DNA of 64,000 nt from Paenibacillus bovis (GTDB taxonomy: Bacteria > Bacillota > Bacilli > Bacillales > Bacillaceae_C). The position numbers and the translations under genes are program-made. A model generated the notes under the pieces. That model ran no database searches. It had not been told where the DNA came from and saw nothing but the letters and a program-made list of their open reading frames with translations. The stretch is taken from assembly GCA_007679095.1 (NCBI GenBank), contig VEFU01000009.1:35279-99278 (forward strand), in the 5' to 3' direction. Positions 1 to 9,063 of this stretch are shown piece by piece. Every line of letters starts with the position of its first letter. Within the stretch, counting starts at the first letter, position 1.

Positions 1-1796
1 GTGAACTTCTTCGATACCATGGATTAACAAATAATGATAACTTACGGGCTACACTTTATTCCTTAACGGCAATCATTATGGCGGTCATCATTATTGGTTC
101 TGTATCGCTTATTTATAATGCATTTGCGATTTCCGTTTCGGAACGTTCCCGTCATTTAGGAATGCTTGCTAGTATCGGTGCTACAAAACAACAAAAGCGT
201 AATTCTGTGTTTTTTGAAGGTGCAGTCATTGGTTTAATCAGCATACCAATTGGGATTTTTAGCGGACTGGCCGGAATTGGTATTACTTTTTATTTCATTA
301 ACACCTATATTCATGGAGCACTAAATGTATCTGAGAAATTAGCTGTAGCAGTTACACCAATGTCGATTTTAGTAGCTTGTGTTGTTTCCATCCTTACAAT
401 TTTTATATCTACTTATATACCTGCGAAAAGAGCATCCAAAGTATCAGCAATAGATGCTATTCGCCAATCAACAGATATAAAACTTACTGGTAAAGCTGTC
501 AAAACGTCAAAACTAGTACGTAAGCTGTTTGGAATAGAAGCGGAATTTGGTTTAAAGAACTTAAAAAGAAATAAGCGCAGATACCAAGCAACGGTGTTTT
601 CACTAGTGATTAGTATCGTCCTTTTCTTAGCGGTATCGTATTTTACAGATAGTCTCAAAAAGTCATTACAGCTTTCTCAAGATGGGGTTAGTTATGATAT
701 TCAAGTATCATTCCGAGGGGAGGGGATTGATCATCAGATAGTGGACTCCATTACGTCACTTAAGAATGTAACAGGCAGCAGTATTGTGCGAGAAATGAGC
801 TTATCTACATGGATTGAAGAAGAGGCAATTTCTAAAGAGTTAAAAGAACTTGTAGAGCAAGATAAAAGCATGCTTCAGGATGGAAAGATTAACCATTTTA
901 TTAATATGACCGCGCTCGATGATGAAAGTTTAGAAGCATATGCAAAAAAAATAGGTATCGATAAAAATCAGTTGTTCGATTCAGAACGTATTAAAGGAAT
1001 TGTGATTGATACAAATTCCTATCAAGACGCATATACTGGCAAATTTATTGAGTCCAAAGCAATCAATACAGAAGTTGGCAAAACGTTAGAGTTGTTATCT
1101 TGGAACGATGATGATGAAGAAGAGTTTGTAGATACAATGGAAATTGCAGCACTAACGGATGAACTACCGATGGGAGTAAATCAAGTTGGTGGAGCAAGCC
1201 TGAATGTTATTGTTTCCGAACAATCATTGGAAAAACTACTAGCGAATAAATATTTAAGATCTTATGCATATCTTTATTTAAACACTTCTGATCCAATGAA
1301 AACACAACAACAGATCGAGGATTTAAAAGAAAGCGGGCTATATATTTACAATGTGTATCAACGAAGGCAACAACAAGAACAAATGATTATGTTAATGTCC
1401 GTATTCACATATGGCTTCATTTTATTGATAACGGCAATTTCGATTGCGAATATCTTTAATACCATTTCAACGAGTATTTCGCTCCGTAAACGTGAATTTG
1501 CAATGCTTAAGTCAGTTGGAATGACACCAAAGGGATTCAATAAAATGATAAATTACGAAAGTGTTTTTTATGGAATGAAATCATTACTTTACGGATTACC
1601 AATCAGTATCCTTGTTATGTATTTAATTCATAGATCTATGATGAACACGTTTAGTTATCAGTTTGAATTACCTTGGTTAAGCATACTATATGTTATTGTT
1701 GCAGTCTTTTTCATTGTAGGGTCTGCAATGCTCTACTCTAGCACTAAAGTGAAAAAAGAAAATATTATTGATGCGTTAAAACAAGAAAGTATATAA
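1..1796 (+). CDS. FtsX-type ABC transporter permease, 5' end outside window
   Basis: The reading frame is open from the first bases of the window, so the gene is cut at its 5' end and only the last ~597 codons are present. The visible part holds two FtsX-type blocks of membrane segments, one near residues 1-130 of the first internal Met and one near 430-565. Each has the typical segment in which a helix is followed by a conserved short loop (SERSRHLGMLASIGAT; SLRKREFAMLKSVGMT). Between them is a ~250-residue extracytoplasmic region rich in acidic residues. This two-FtsX layout is that of large permeases that work with a MacB-type ATPase, often in peptide or lipid export or antibiotic sensing. 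The ATPase should lie upstream, outside the window. Substrate unknown. Confidence 0.85.
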   Translation, partial: ELLRYHGLTNNDNLRATLYSLTAIIMAVIIIGSVSLIYNAFAISVSERSRHLGMLASIGATKQQKRNSVFFEGAVIGLISIPIGIFSGLAGIGITFYFINTYIHGALNVSEKLAVAVTPMSILVACVVSILTIFISTYIPAKRASKVSAIDAIRQSTDIKLTGKAVKTSKLVRKLFGIEAEFGLKNLKRNKRRYQATVFSLVISIVLFLAVSYFTDSLKKSLQLSQDGVSYDIQVSFRGEGIDHQIVDSITSLKNVTGSSIVREMSLSTWIEEEAISKELKELVEQDKSMLQDGKINHFINMTALDDESLEAYAKKIGIDKNQLFDSERIKGIVIDTNSYQDAYTGKFIESKAINTEVGKTLELLSWNDDDEEEFVDTMEIAALTDELPMGVNQVGGASLNVIVSEQSLEKLLANKYLRSYAYLYLNTSDPMKTQQQIEDLKESGLYIYNVYQRRQQQEQMIMLMSVFTYGFILLITAISIANIFNTISTSISLRKREFAMLKSVGMTPKGFNKMINYESVFYGMKSLLYGLPISILVMYLIHRSMMNTFSYQFELPWLSILYVIVAVFFIVGSAMLYSSTKVKKENIIDALKQESI

Positions 1797-1802
1797 AATG
1801 GC

Positions 1803-1840
1803 AAAACAGGCTTCCAATATGGTGGCCTGTTTGCATTTTA
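1803..1840 (+). terminator. intrinsic terminator after the FtsX permease
   Basis: A stem with arms AACAGGC and GCCTGTT, followed by a T-containing tail, lies directly after the permease stop codon. It separates the permease from the next gene. Confidence 0.7.
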
Positions 1841-1891
1841 TGAAACTATTTGGAATAACCATTCGTACGTATGATAGCGGAGGTGGAGAAA

Positions 1892-3151
1892 ATGAGTAAA
1901 AGTGTACAGCAATGGGAGAATGAACTTAAATCACATTGGGGTTTGAATGATTTTGAGTTGCGACATTCAACCATTCATCGTGAAGTTTCCCCGATTAAAA
2001 CGACTGAATATAAATTAGATATGGAATGGTTTCCTCCTGGAACGGAGATGGAGGATGACTTGAATCCCCCGGGAACTGTTGCTACTACTGTGAATTTAAC
2101 TAATGGTGTGTTAACTAGTTTTATTGTAGTCATGAGCGAAGACCACAGAGAGAATCCGCCTATCTTACCTAGTTCTAATTTGAATGATGTAGTTGCTTGG
2201 ATAGAGTTACAAACAGGTTTAAAGTATAAGGTGGATTTCCAGTATAAGCGTAAAAAAACAGAAGATAATGGTGAAGAATATTTATTTATTGCTGTTTTAA
2301 ATGGAAAAAAAGTATCTCCAGGTGGCTGGATAGAAATAAAAGTGAATGAAGCAGGAAGCATTGTTTTCTATTCATTGTACGGATATTTCCCAGCATTTTA
2401 TCCTCCAATTGGAATCGAAGAGAGTCCAAAACTGAACGATTTATATGTAAAAGAGGTAATAAAACAACAGGTTATATTATTTGGAACGTTAGAAGAAGAG
2501 TACAAGCTTTTATATGGGGTAGAGGAAACATTTGTAGATGGAGTGGAGTTGCCGCGACAGGATGAATTAATTATTCGTTGGGAAGAAACCGATCCACCAG
2601 TAGATGTGGAAATAACAGATCAATATATCGGTGAAGATTGGGATGACTTTCGCATATCACAAACCATAACAGAAGAGGAGATAGCTAATAATATAGCTCA
2701 TCCTGACACCTTACCAATTACAGTTGAGGAAAAACAAGCATGTATTCATTTAGTTACGAACTATATACGTAATAGTCGTCCACATCAAAATGGAGAATGG
2801 AAAATAGAGAAGTTTGAGCGGGATTATGGGGATATTTATATGGAAGTAGTTCCAGTAAGTACGTTAGATCGAATCACAGATAAATTGAAAATTACTTATA
2901 ACCATGAAAAAGGTGCTATCTTGAGTGTGCTCGATAAAAAGGAGATGTTCAGCCGATTTATGGACTTACCCGCGCCCCCATTAGAGCAAATCAGCATTTC
3001 ACAAGAGCAAGCAATTGCTATTCTAGAAGAAGACATTTATTTTGAAGAACACTACGTCTATGATATCGAACGAAAAAAATTAAAGCTAATGTACAAAATA
3101 GATTGCGATTCATTTGTAAACGCAGTAACAGGAGAGAAGTTTAGTAGTTAA
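1892..3151 (+). CDS. conserved hypothetical protein, YcdB/PepSY-like repeats
   Basis: Predicted protein of 419 residues. I start it at the ATG preceded by GGAGGTGG six bases upstream, rather than at an in-frame ATG 21 bases earlier that has no ribosome site. There is no signal peptide or membrane segment, so it looks cytosolic. The C-terminal third has the rhythm of PepSY/YcdB-type repeats: a helix beginning ISQEQAIAILEED, then a Tyr-containing strand, then the closing FVNAVTGE. The middle part (roughly residues 115-200) may be another such unit. No catalytic motif is visible. It stands alone between a terminator and a tandem-repeat array. The family match is by eye and weak; the function is unknown. 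Confidence 0.6.
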   Translation: MSKSVQQWENELKSHWGLNDFELRHSTIHREVSPIKTTEYKLDMEWFPPGTEMEDDLNPPGTVATTVNLTNGVLTSFIVVMSEDHRENPPILPSSNLNDVVAWIELQTGLKYKVDFQYKRKKTEDNGEEYLFIAVLNGKKVSPGGWIEIKVNEAGSIVFYSLYGYFPAFYPPIGIEESPKLNDLYVKEVIKQQVILFGTLEEEYKLLYGVEETFVDGVELPRQDELIIRWEETDPPVDVEITDQYIGEDWDDFRISQTITEEEIANNIAHPDTLPITVEEKQACIHLVTNYIRNSRPHQNGEWKIEKFERDYGDIYMEVVPVSTLDRITDKLKITYNHEKGAILSVLDKKEMFSRFMDLPAPPLEQISISQEQAIAILEEDIYFEEHYVYDIERKKLKLMYKIDCDSFVNAVTGEKFSS

Positions 3152-3268
3152 ATATGTTGTGTTGGTATAGGTGTTTACAAGGAAGAAAACTGTAGTAAAT
3201 GTGAGTTGTGTTTTCGTGACTGTGGGGGATATGCGTTCGTGCGAGGGTTATTTGTGGTTTTGTAATGA

Positions 3269-3960
3269 GATATTCGCGATAATGGAGCTTGTTTTCGCGG
3301 AAACGAGGTTATTCTCGGGATAATGGAGAGTTTTCTCGCAATTATGGGGGGATTCTCGTGATTATGAGGATATTCTCGCGATTAAAGGATTATATTCGCG
3401 ATTATGAGGTTATTCTCGCGATTATGAGGTTATTCTCGCGATTAAAGGATTATATTCGCGATTATGAGGATATTCTCGCGATTATGAGGTTATTCTCGCG
3501 ATTAAAGGATTATATTCGTGATTATGAGGATATTCTCGTGATTATGAGGATATTCTCGTGATTAAAGGATTATATTCGCGATTATGAGGTTATTCTCGCG
3601 ATTAAAGGATTATATTCGCGATAATGAGGATATTCTCGTGATTATGAGGTTATTCTCGCGATTATGTGATTATTCTCGCGATTAAAGGATTATATTCGCG
3701 ATTATGAGGTTATTCTCGCGATTATGAGGATATTCTCGCGATTATGAGGATATTCTCGTGATTATGAGGTTATTCTCGCGATTATGAGGTTATTCTCACG
3801 ATTATGAGGATATTCTCGCGATTATGAGGATGTTCTCGCGATTATGAGGATATTCTCGTGATTATGAGGATATTCTCGTGATTATGAGGATATTCTCGTG
3901 ATTATGAGGTTATTCTCGCGGTTATGAGGTTATTCTCGCGATTATGAGATTATATACTCG
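3269..3960. repeat. 20-bp tandem repeat array, about 34 copies
   Basis: The unit is close to ATTCTCGCGATTATGAGGTT and repeats with an almost strict 20-bp period, three units per 60 bases, for ~690 bp. Variants swap TCGCGA for TCGTGA, and TATGAGG for TAAAGGA. The TCGCGA core is a 6-bp palindrome. The array fills most of the non-coding stretch between the convergent YcdB-like gene and bshB2. Frames running through it code only for an artefactual 20-residue periodic peptide. Copies at the 5' edge (3269-3340) are more degenerate, as usual at array ends. Confidence 0.95.
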
Positions 3961-4031
3961 AAACCAGTAGAATTACTCGTGCAATCGAGTGAAGTGGAGG
4001 GGTCCTCACAAAAACTATGGGATACAGACGC

Positions 4032-4071
4032 AAAAAAATCTGCATGGAATAGTAATCCGTGCAGATTTTTT
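4032..4071 (-). terminator. intrinsic terminator after bshB2
   Basis: Arms AAAATCTGCAYGG and CCGTGCAGATTTT flank a ~10-nt loop, with A/T runs on both sides, one base beyond the bshB2 stop. The symmetry means it can work on either strand. Confidence 0.85.
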
Positions 4072-4072
4072 A

Positions 4073-4756
4073 TTATAAGACTTTATCATTATCCCAATCA
4101 TACGTCCAGAAGCGTTCTTTTTTCCAATGGGCGAGTAAGTCAGGATTGTCATCGGATATTTGTTTTTCCATATCAGCAAGCATCCATGCTGTTTGTGAGA
4201 TGTGGGCTTTTAATGCACCAAGCTTTTGTTCCCAAGCATCACTAACATCATGAACGATATCTGCTGGGCCAATTTCTGCTTCATGACCTTTCGAGAATGC
4301 AACACAATGCAGTTTCGGGCGTTTTTCGATAGGTAATCTGCGAACTGCCCGGACAACGGCACGTCCAGTAGCTTCATGATCTGGGTGAACAGAATATCCA
4401 GGGTAAAAAGTGATGACAAGTGATGGATTTAATTCTTCAATTAAGCCAAATACCATATTGGCTAGAGCTTGATCATTTTCAAATTCTAGTGTTTTATCAC
4501 GATAACCCATCATTCGTAAGTCGGTAATTCCCATTGCTTTTGCAGCAGCTTCTAACTCTGCCTTTCGCACTTTTGGAAGTGATTCTCGTGTAGCAAATGG
4601 AGGGTTACCAAGGTTTCTTCCCATCTCTCCGAGTGTTAAGCACGCATATGTTACAGGTGTTCCATTTTTTATATGGCTCGCGATTGTCCCAGATACACCG
4701 AAAGCTTCGTCATCGGGATGAGGAAATACAACTAATACATGGCGTTCTTTTTCCAT
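4073..4756 (-). CDS. bshB2: bacillithiol biosynthesis deacetylase BshB2 (PIG-L/LmbE family)
   Basis: Predicted 227-residue cytosolic zinc hydrolase that removes the acetyl group from GlcNAc-malate in bacillithiol synthesis. The start ATG follows GAAAGGAG; an upstream in-frame extension lacks a ribosome site. The LmbE zinc motif HPDDEAFG is at residues ~13-20, and a second His cluster, HPDHEATGRA, at ~125-135 completes the metal site. The length fits the family. yojF lies immediately upstream on the same strand, 25 bp away, which is the YojF-YojG (BshB2) order of Bacillus subtilis. In Bacilli, BshB1 and BshB2 are partly redundant, so another deacetylase may exist elsewhere. Confidence 0.9.
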   Translation of the reverse strand: MEKERHVLVVFPHPDDEAFGVSGTIASHIKNGTPVTYACLTLGEMGRNLGNPPFATRESLPKVRKAELEAAAKAMGITDLRMMGYRDKTLEFENDQALANMVFGLIEELNPSLVITFYPGYSVHPDHEATGRAVVRAVRRLPIEKRPKLHCVAFSKGHEAEIGPADIVHDVSDAWEQKLGALKAHISQTAWMLADMEKQISDDNPDLLAHWKKERFWTYDWDNDKVL

Positions 4757-4781
4757 TAAAGTAACTCCTTTCCTTCCTCGT

Positions 4782-5129
4782 TTATTCAAACGGCGTCTTA
4801 CTGATCTCCAAAGCAACGGCTAGTTTTCCATCAAAGCCGTGTCCTGCAAGAAGAAGTCTACCTAATTCATCTACTTCATAATGGGTAAGACCCTCTGCGT
4901 AAATCCAGCCAATTGGAAGTTTTAAGCCGACACGAAACGGTCCATCGCCAACAATTTTTCCGTGTTCATAGCTAACTTGCGCATTACGAATAAATGCTCC
5001 CGCTGAAAAAAATGATTCATCATTATGGGCTGCATATGCTCCATTAGTCGTTTCTAAATGTATGTAAACAGTCTCTCCAGCAAAGTCATTAATCAATTGC
5101 TGTACTTTATTAACATTAATAACCTCCAT
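4782..5129 (-). CDS. yojF: YojF family protein (DUF1806)
   Basis: Predicted 115-residue protein, starting MEVINVNKVQ behind a strong GGAAGGAGG site. It matches the YojF family: a small all-beta-like protein with internal GAYAAHNDESFFSAGAFIRN and a C-terminal GHGFDGKLAVALEIS. No enzymatic motif is known. It is the first gene of a two-gene operon with bshB2, as in B. subtilis, so a supporting role in bacillithiol deacetylation is a reasonable inference but not shown. Its 5' flank (5130-5287) separates it from the 52-bp repeat array. Confidence 0.88.
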   Translation of the reverse strand: MEVINVNKVQQLINDFAGETVYIHLETTNGAYAAHNDESFFSAGAFIRNAQVSYEHGKIVGDGPFRVGLKLPIGWIYAEGLTHYEVDELGRLLLAGHGFDGKLAVALEISKTPFE

Positions 5130-5287
5130 GACAAATGCCTCCTTCCATATGAAAGCTAATATTATTTTACTAAAAATTACAGGAGATTACGATTTAAAAG
5201 TTTTATACAATGCTGAGGAATTTCATAAGTGGGATAGTGGTAATAGTTTTTCTCTTGACCGATACTGTACTCATATCTTTACACAAT

Positions 5288-6170
5288 GGTCGAGAGAACA
5301 CTCGTCATGACGGTTTTAATAAGAGAACCCCCTCACAATCGTCGAGAGAACGTTCCTCACGACAGATTTCATGAGGTCAGTAGTACATATTGGTTGAGAG
5401 GCTGTCCGTCAAGACGAATTCATTGAGGGAAGCATCTCATAATGGTCGAGAGAACGCTTGTCACGACGTTTTCAAAGGGAATAGCAACACACAATGGTTG
5501 AGAGAAGGTTGCTCAAGACGGATACACTAAGTTGAGAACCTGGAAATAGTCGAGAGACCGTCTGTCACGATGTTTTCAGATGGAGAACCCCCACAAAATC
5601 GTTGAGAGACCGCCCTTCAAGACGAATTCATTGAGGGAAGCATCTCATAATGGTTGAGAGAACGTTCGTCACGACGTTTTCAAAGGGAATAGCAAAACAC
5701 AATGGTTGAGAGAAGGTTGCTCAAGACGGATACACTAAGTTGAGAACCTGGAAATAGTCGAGAGACCGTCTGTCACGATGTTTTCAGATGGAGAACCCCC
5801 ACAAAATCGTTGAGAGACCGCCCTTCAAGACGAATTCATTGAGGGAAGCATCTCATAATGGTCGAGAGAACGCTTGTCAAGACGATTTCAGAGGGAGTAT
5901 CTTCACAAAATGATCGAGAGAACGTTCGTCAAGACGAATTCATTGAGGGAAGCATCTCATAATCGTCGAAAGAATGGTTGTCACGACGAATTAAACTAAA
6001 AAATTCCGCGAAATGGTCGAGAGAACACTCGTCACGACGTTTTCAATGAGAGAAGCCATTCACAATCGTCGAGAGACCGCTCGTAACGACAAATTCCATG
6101 AAGACACCAGCACAAATTCGATGAGAAGCCTTCCCTCTAGACTGACGTACAGTGAAAAGGAGCTGACATT
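5288..6170. repeat. 52-bp tandem array B, about 17 monomers, with 208-bp higher-order repeat
   Basis: The motif GGTYGAGAGA-N9-GTCAMGACG recurs at 5288, 5340, 5392, 5444, 5496, 5548, 5600 and onwards to 6119, with an exact 52-bp period apart from one 51-bp step near 6015. About half of each monomer is conserved; the other half varies. Blocks starting at 5421 and 5629 are near-identical 208-bp (4 x 52) units, and a shared CATTGAGGGAAGCATCTCAT segment recurs at 5421, 5629, 5837 and 5941. The conserved core can form a stem from GTCGAGA and TCACGAC. It lies between pdxK and yojF and has no credible coding frame. The rest of this gap (5130-5287) holds nothing further that I recognise beyond the yojF promoter region. 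Confidence 0.95.
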
Positions 6171-6225
6171 AGTTTAGAGGTAAAAAAACTCAAACAAGAA
6201 GTACATTAGACACTAACAGACGAAC

Positions 6226-6262
6226 AAAAACCCAGCAGTGCTGATAACACTTACTGGGTCTG
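6226..6262 (-). terminator. intrinsic terminator after pdxK
   Basis: On the minus strand, CCCAGTAAGTG pairs with CACTGCTGGG and is followed by TTTTTG. It lies just after the pdxK stop. Confidence 0.85.
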
Positions 6263-6265
6263 GTT

Positions 6266-7087
6266 TTATTTTTTCGCGTTGCCTACAAATTCGTTATATG
6301 CGCCATGTTTTACAGGTCCAACATATTCGTTTAGTTTCCAACCGTGTTCAATGGCAGCTGTGACGAATTCTTTTGCTGCTGAAACTGCTTCTTTTACAGA
6401 TTTTCCTTTTGCTAAGTTAGCGGTAATTGCTGCAGCAAATGTACAGCCGGCGCCGTGGTTGTATGTTGTTTCTAGTTTTTCTTTTTCTAATAAAACAAAT
6501 TCTTGTCCATCATAGAAAAGGTCGACTGCTTTGTCATAGTTTAAGCCTTTTCCACCTTTTATGACAACATTTTTTGCACCTTGGTCTAAAATTTTCACAG
6601 CAGCTTCTTTCATATCGTCAATTGTTTTTATTGGGCCTGTTTTCGCTAGTTGCCATGCTTCAAATAAATTTGGAGTTACAATTGTTGCACGTGGCAATAA
6701 CAATTCACGCATTGCTTCTGTGTTTTCGGGTTGTAGTACCTCGTCTTCTCCTTTACAAACCATTACAGGGTCAATCACGACTTTATCAAGTTTGTGTTCA
6801 TCGATTTTACGAGCACCTAGTTCAATAATATCCACAGATCCAAGCATTCCTGTTTTCATTGCATCGATGCCAACTGAAAGGATGGTATTTAATTGTTGTT
6901 CTACGATATCAACGTCAATTGGAAAAACGCCATGGCTCCAATTGTTTTCTGGATCCATCGTTACGATTGACGTTAGAGCGTTCATACCATAAACGCCATT
7001 TTCTTGGAATGTTTTTAAATCTGCTTGTATACCTGCACCACCGCTAGAATCAGAACCAGCAAGTGTTAATACTTTTTTCATTGTCAT
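6266..7087 (-). CDS. pdxK: pyridoxine/pyridoxal/pyridoxamine kinase PdxK (ThiD-like)
   Basis: Predicted 273-residue ribokinase-superfamily kinase that phosphorylates B6 vitamers, and possibly HMP, with ATP in the cytosol. The start ATG is chosen because GGGAGGC lies seven bases upstream; a second ATG two codons later is also possible. Visible signatures are the N-terminal [22 protein letters not shown] substrate loop, [10 protein letters not shown] in the middle, and the anion-hole/catalytic motif [11 protein letters not shown] near residue ~215. The sequence resembles the B. subtilis PdxK (once called ThiD) along its full length, more than true HMP-P kinases. It is monocistronic, with its own terminator. 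Confidence 0.9.
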   Translation of the reverse strand: MTMKKVLTLAGSDSSGGAGIQADLKTFQENGVYGMNALTSIVTMDPENNWSHGVFPIDVDIVEQQLNTILSVGIDAMKTGMLGSVDIIELGARKIDEHKLDKVVIDPVMVCKGEDEVLQPENTEAMRELLLPRATIVTPNLFEAWQLAKTGPIKTIDDMKEAAVKILDQGAKNVVIKGGKGLNYDKAVDLFYDGQEFVLLEKEKLETTYNHGAGCTFAAAITANLAKGKSVKEAVSAAKEFVTAAIEHGWKLNEYVGPVKHGAYNEFVGNAKK

Positions 7088-7454
7088 TACAGTTGCCTCC
7101 CAGTTGAAATTTAACTTAAGTTTAGAATATACCAATTAATTACTAAAGAAAAGTAATAAATACTACCTATTTTAACCAAGAAAACGCTTAAAAATTGCTT
7201 TACAATAATGAAACGCCAATGTAAACTGAAATTGTAAAATTTTACTGATTTTCCAAGGGGGAGTGTCGCATGAGCATCATTCATATGTTTTGCGAAGATA
7301 ATTTAATAATACCCTTAAGGAAATTAGTATGGAATTGATATAGGTCTATTTTCCAGGGGGAATGTGTAGCTCACGGTTATTAATAACAAAATGTAAAAGC
7401 GCCAGCCGCTGTGGGCGGTTATTTTTTATGTAAAAATATCATTGGAGGATAGAC
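7088..7454. other. intergenic region between divergent pdxK and rsgA remnant, with duplicated motif
   Basis: It contains the pdxK promoter region and two similar stretches, TTTTCCAAGGGGGAGTGT at 7248 and TTTTCCAGGGGGAATGTGT at 7350. A 22-codon frame (7270-7338, starting MSIIHMFCED) follows the first AAGGGGG at ribosome-site distance and could be a leader peptide. A weak CCGC/GCGG hairpin with a T-rich tail ends at ~7428. No established regulator class is recognised. Confidence 0.4.
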
Positions 7455-7563
7455 ATGAATTTAGAAACATTAGGTTGGGGACCTTTTTTTGAAGCAGAGT
7501 TTACAGAATACAAAGATGAAGGATATGCAGTAGGGAGAGTATCATTAGAACATAAACGTTTAT
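7455..7563 (+). pseudogene. 5' fragment of an RsgA-like ribosome-associated GTPase gene
   Basis: After GGAGGATAGAC an ATG opens a frame starting MNLETLGWGPFFEAEFTEY and running to VGRVSLEHKR. This is the N-terminus of the second RsgA/YloQ-type GTPase found in many bacilli. The similarity stops exactly at TTTAT (7559-7563), where the tnpB element begins; the frame continues into element sequence and stops at 7676. No OB-fold, GTPase (GxxxxGKS) or zinc segment of RsgA follows on the far side of the element. The gene is therefore broken, and its remainder was lost by an adjacent deletion. The assignment rests on ~36 residues recognised by eye. Confidence 0.6.
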
Positions 7564-8974
7564 CATCCCCCGAAAAAAGACTCCCTCTTCAAGCTCGTGA
7601 AGGGCTTAAGCCCAAAGATAAGGTGGGAGATGAATTTCGCTTGGTGGTAGCCAAAACCTCCCTCCATTTGATATAATAAGAACATACATTCTGTTTTGGG
7701 GTGAGGTGAAAATAATGCTGGTAAAAAAAGCGTTCAAATTTCGAATCTATCCAAATAAAGAACAAACAATCCTCATTGAAAAAACTTTCGGATGCACTCG
7801 TTTTGTCTATAACTATTTTATAGGAAAACAAATAGACAGGGATTCCTATTGGTATGTTGTGAATGAAATGGTTCAGAATGGTCAACTTCCTAGTAATAAT
7901 TGGAAGGGGGAATTCTTCCACAAAAACAAGTCTATTAAAGAAATTCCTGAGTTGAAGAAACACTACCCATTCTTAAAAGAAGTAGACAGCATTGCACTCC
8001 AAAAGTCTGTTGAAATTGTGAACGATGCCTATACGCGCTATTATAAAAAACAAAATGGTGAGCCACGTTTTAAGTCAAAAAAGAATCCCATCCAATCGTA
8101 TACAACAAAATACACAAACGGAAATATCGCTATTGTGAAAAACAAAATAAAAATTCCAAAGCTTGGATACGTACGATTTGCAAAAAGTCGTGAAATACAT
8201 GGGCGTATTATCAATGCCACTATCAGGCGCAATCCAAGTGGTAAATACTTCATTTCTATTTTGTCCGAAACGGAAGTACAAGCGATGAAAAAGACAGGGT
8301 CCATCATTGGGATAGATGTAGGATTAAAGGATTTTGCAACATTGTCGGATGGTACAATCTATCCTAATCCGAAGTTTTTCCGTACATTAGAAGAAAAGTT
8401 AGCAAGAGCACAACGTATTCTTTCTAGACGAAAATTAGGATCATCCAATTGGCTCAAGCAACGGATAAAAGTGGCTCGTATTCACGAAAAAATTACAAAT
8501 GCAAGGAAGGATATGTTAGACAAGATTCCCACTCAAATTGTCAAAAACCACGACATTATTGGGATGGAGGACTTATCTACGAAAAATATGATGAAAAATA
8601 AAAACCTTGCCAAAGCGATTAGTGAAGTCTCATGGTCAAAATTTAGAACAATGTTGGAATATAAAGCAAGGTGGTATGGAAAAGAAGTAGTAGCTGTGGC
8701 TAAAAACTTTGCCTCCAGTCAACTATGTTCCAATTGTGGTCATAAGCATAAAGACGTTAAAAACCTGGCTTTGCGTGAATGGACTTGCCCGAAATGTATG
8801 CGCTATCACCGAAGTCGTGATATTAACGCAAGTATAAATATTCGTAATGAAGCATTGTGATTAACCGCAGGAACTGCGGGGATAGCCTAATCCATAATTA
8901 ACCGATAGGTTAGTGTTCTTAGGAATCCCCCACTTCAAACAGCTCATAAGAGCGTTAAGTGGCGGGGAGTTCAA
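7564..8974 (+). mobile_element. IS200/IS605-group element with tnpB only (IS1341-like)
   Basis: The left end begins after TTTAT and carries a perfect palindrome, GGGCTTAAGCCC, at 7602. The right end carries a hairpin CCCCCACTT/AAGTGGCGGGG (8927-8967) and closes with GAGTTCAA, the type of right-end sequence used by this group. There are no terminal inverted repeats and no target duplication, as expected for single-strand transposition. The Y1 transposase gene tnpA is absent, so mobilisation would need a helper in trans. The exact right boundary (8974) is inferred from the TCAA motif. Confidence 0.8.
7715..8860 (+). CDS. tnpB: TnpB RNA-guided endonuclease of IS605-type element
   Basis: Predicted 381-residue protein. 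The ATG is preferred because GAGGTG lies six bases upstream; a GTG nine bases earlier overlaps that site. The N-terminus [13 protein letters not shown] is typical of TnpB. The split RuvC site is complete: Asp201 in [12 protein letters not shown], Glu285 in IGMEDLS and Asp369 in RSRDINAS. A zinc ribbon lies between the last two (Cys338, Cys341, Cys358, Cys361). Length and residues indicate an intact nuclease. TnpB proteins use the transcript of the element right end as guide and cut at a motif equal to the left flank (here TTTAT), which helps retain the element. No tnpA accompanies it. Confidence 0.93.
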   Translation: MLVKKAFKFRIYPNKEQTILIEKTFGCTRFVYNYFIGKQIDRDSYWYVVNEMVQNGQLPSNNWKGEFFHKNKSIKEIPELKKHYPFLKEVDSIALQKSVEIVNDAYTRYYKKQNGEPRFKSKKNPIQSYTTKYTNGNIAIVKNKIKIPKLGYVRFAKSREIHGRIINATIRRNPSGKYFISILSETEVQAMKKTGSIIGIDVGLKDFATLSDGTIYPNPKFFRTLEEKLARAQRILSRRKLGSSNWLKQRIKVARIHEKITNARKDMLDKIPTQIVKNHDIIGMEDLSTKNMMKNKNLAKAISEVSWSKFRTMLEYKARWYGKEVVAVAKNFASSQLCSNCGHKHKDVKNLALREWTCPKCMRYHRSRDINASINIRNEAL

Positions 8975-8990
8975 TACATAAATATGTAAA
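8800..8990 (+). ncRNA. predicted omega RNA (right-end guide RNA) of the tnpB element
   Basis: In this family the guide RNA overlaps the tnpB 3' end and runs through the right end. Here the region after the stop holds several short stems (for example CCGCAGGAACTGCGG at 8865 and the 8927-8967 hairpin) and ends in GAGTTCAA. The guide would be the ~16 bases after 8974. Boundaries are approximate; the call is from family knowledge plus the visible structure. Confidence 0.6.
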
Positions 8991-8993
8991 GAC

Positions 8994-9022
8994 TTTTCAA
9001 ATGCTATGTAATTAGATAGAAT
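8994..9022 (+). promoter_or_regulatory. putative sigma-A promoter of degV
   Basis: TTTTCA and TAGAAT are separated by 17 bp, 41 bp before the degV start. The -35 box is weak. It lies just outside the tnpB element. Confidence 0.4.
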
Positions 9023-9063
9023 GAAAGGACAAGTGTTAGAATAAAAGATTGAGGGTGAAGAAG

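Noticed and set aside
3289..3561. 90-residue coding region
   Set aside because: It is only the translation of the 20-bp tandem repeat (a 20-residue periodic peptide), with no ribosome site and with equally open frames elsewhere in the array.
5128..5310. 60-residue coding region on the plus strand
   Set aside because: It starts over the yojF start on the other strand and ends in the repeat array, with no ribosome site.
5288..6170. CRISPR array (conserved ~27 bp alternating with ~25 bp variable sequence)
   Set aside because: The variable halves are related to each other and are duplicated together with the conserved halves, the conserved halves are not identical, and no cas gene is in the window. 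It is a 52-bp tandem repeat.
7715..8860. Cas12-type CRISPR effector
   Set aside because: Length of 381 residues, the IS605-type ends and lack of an array identify it as TnpB.
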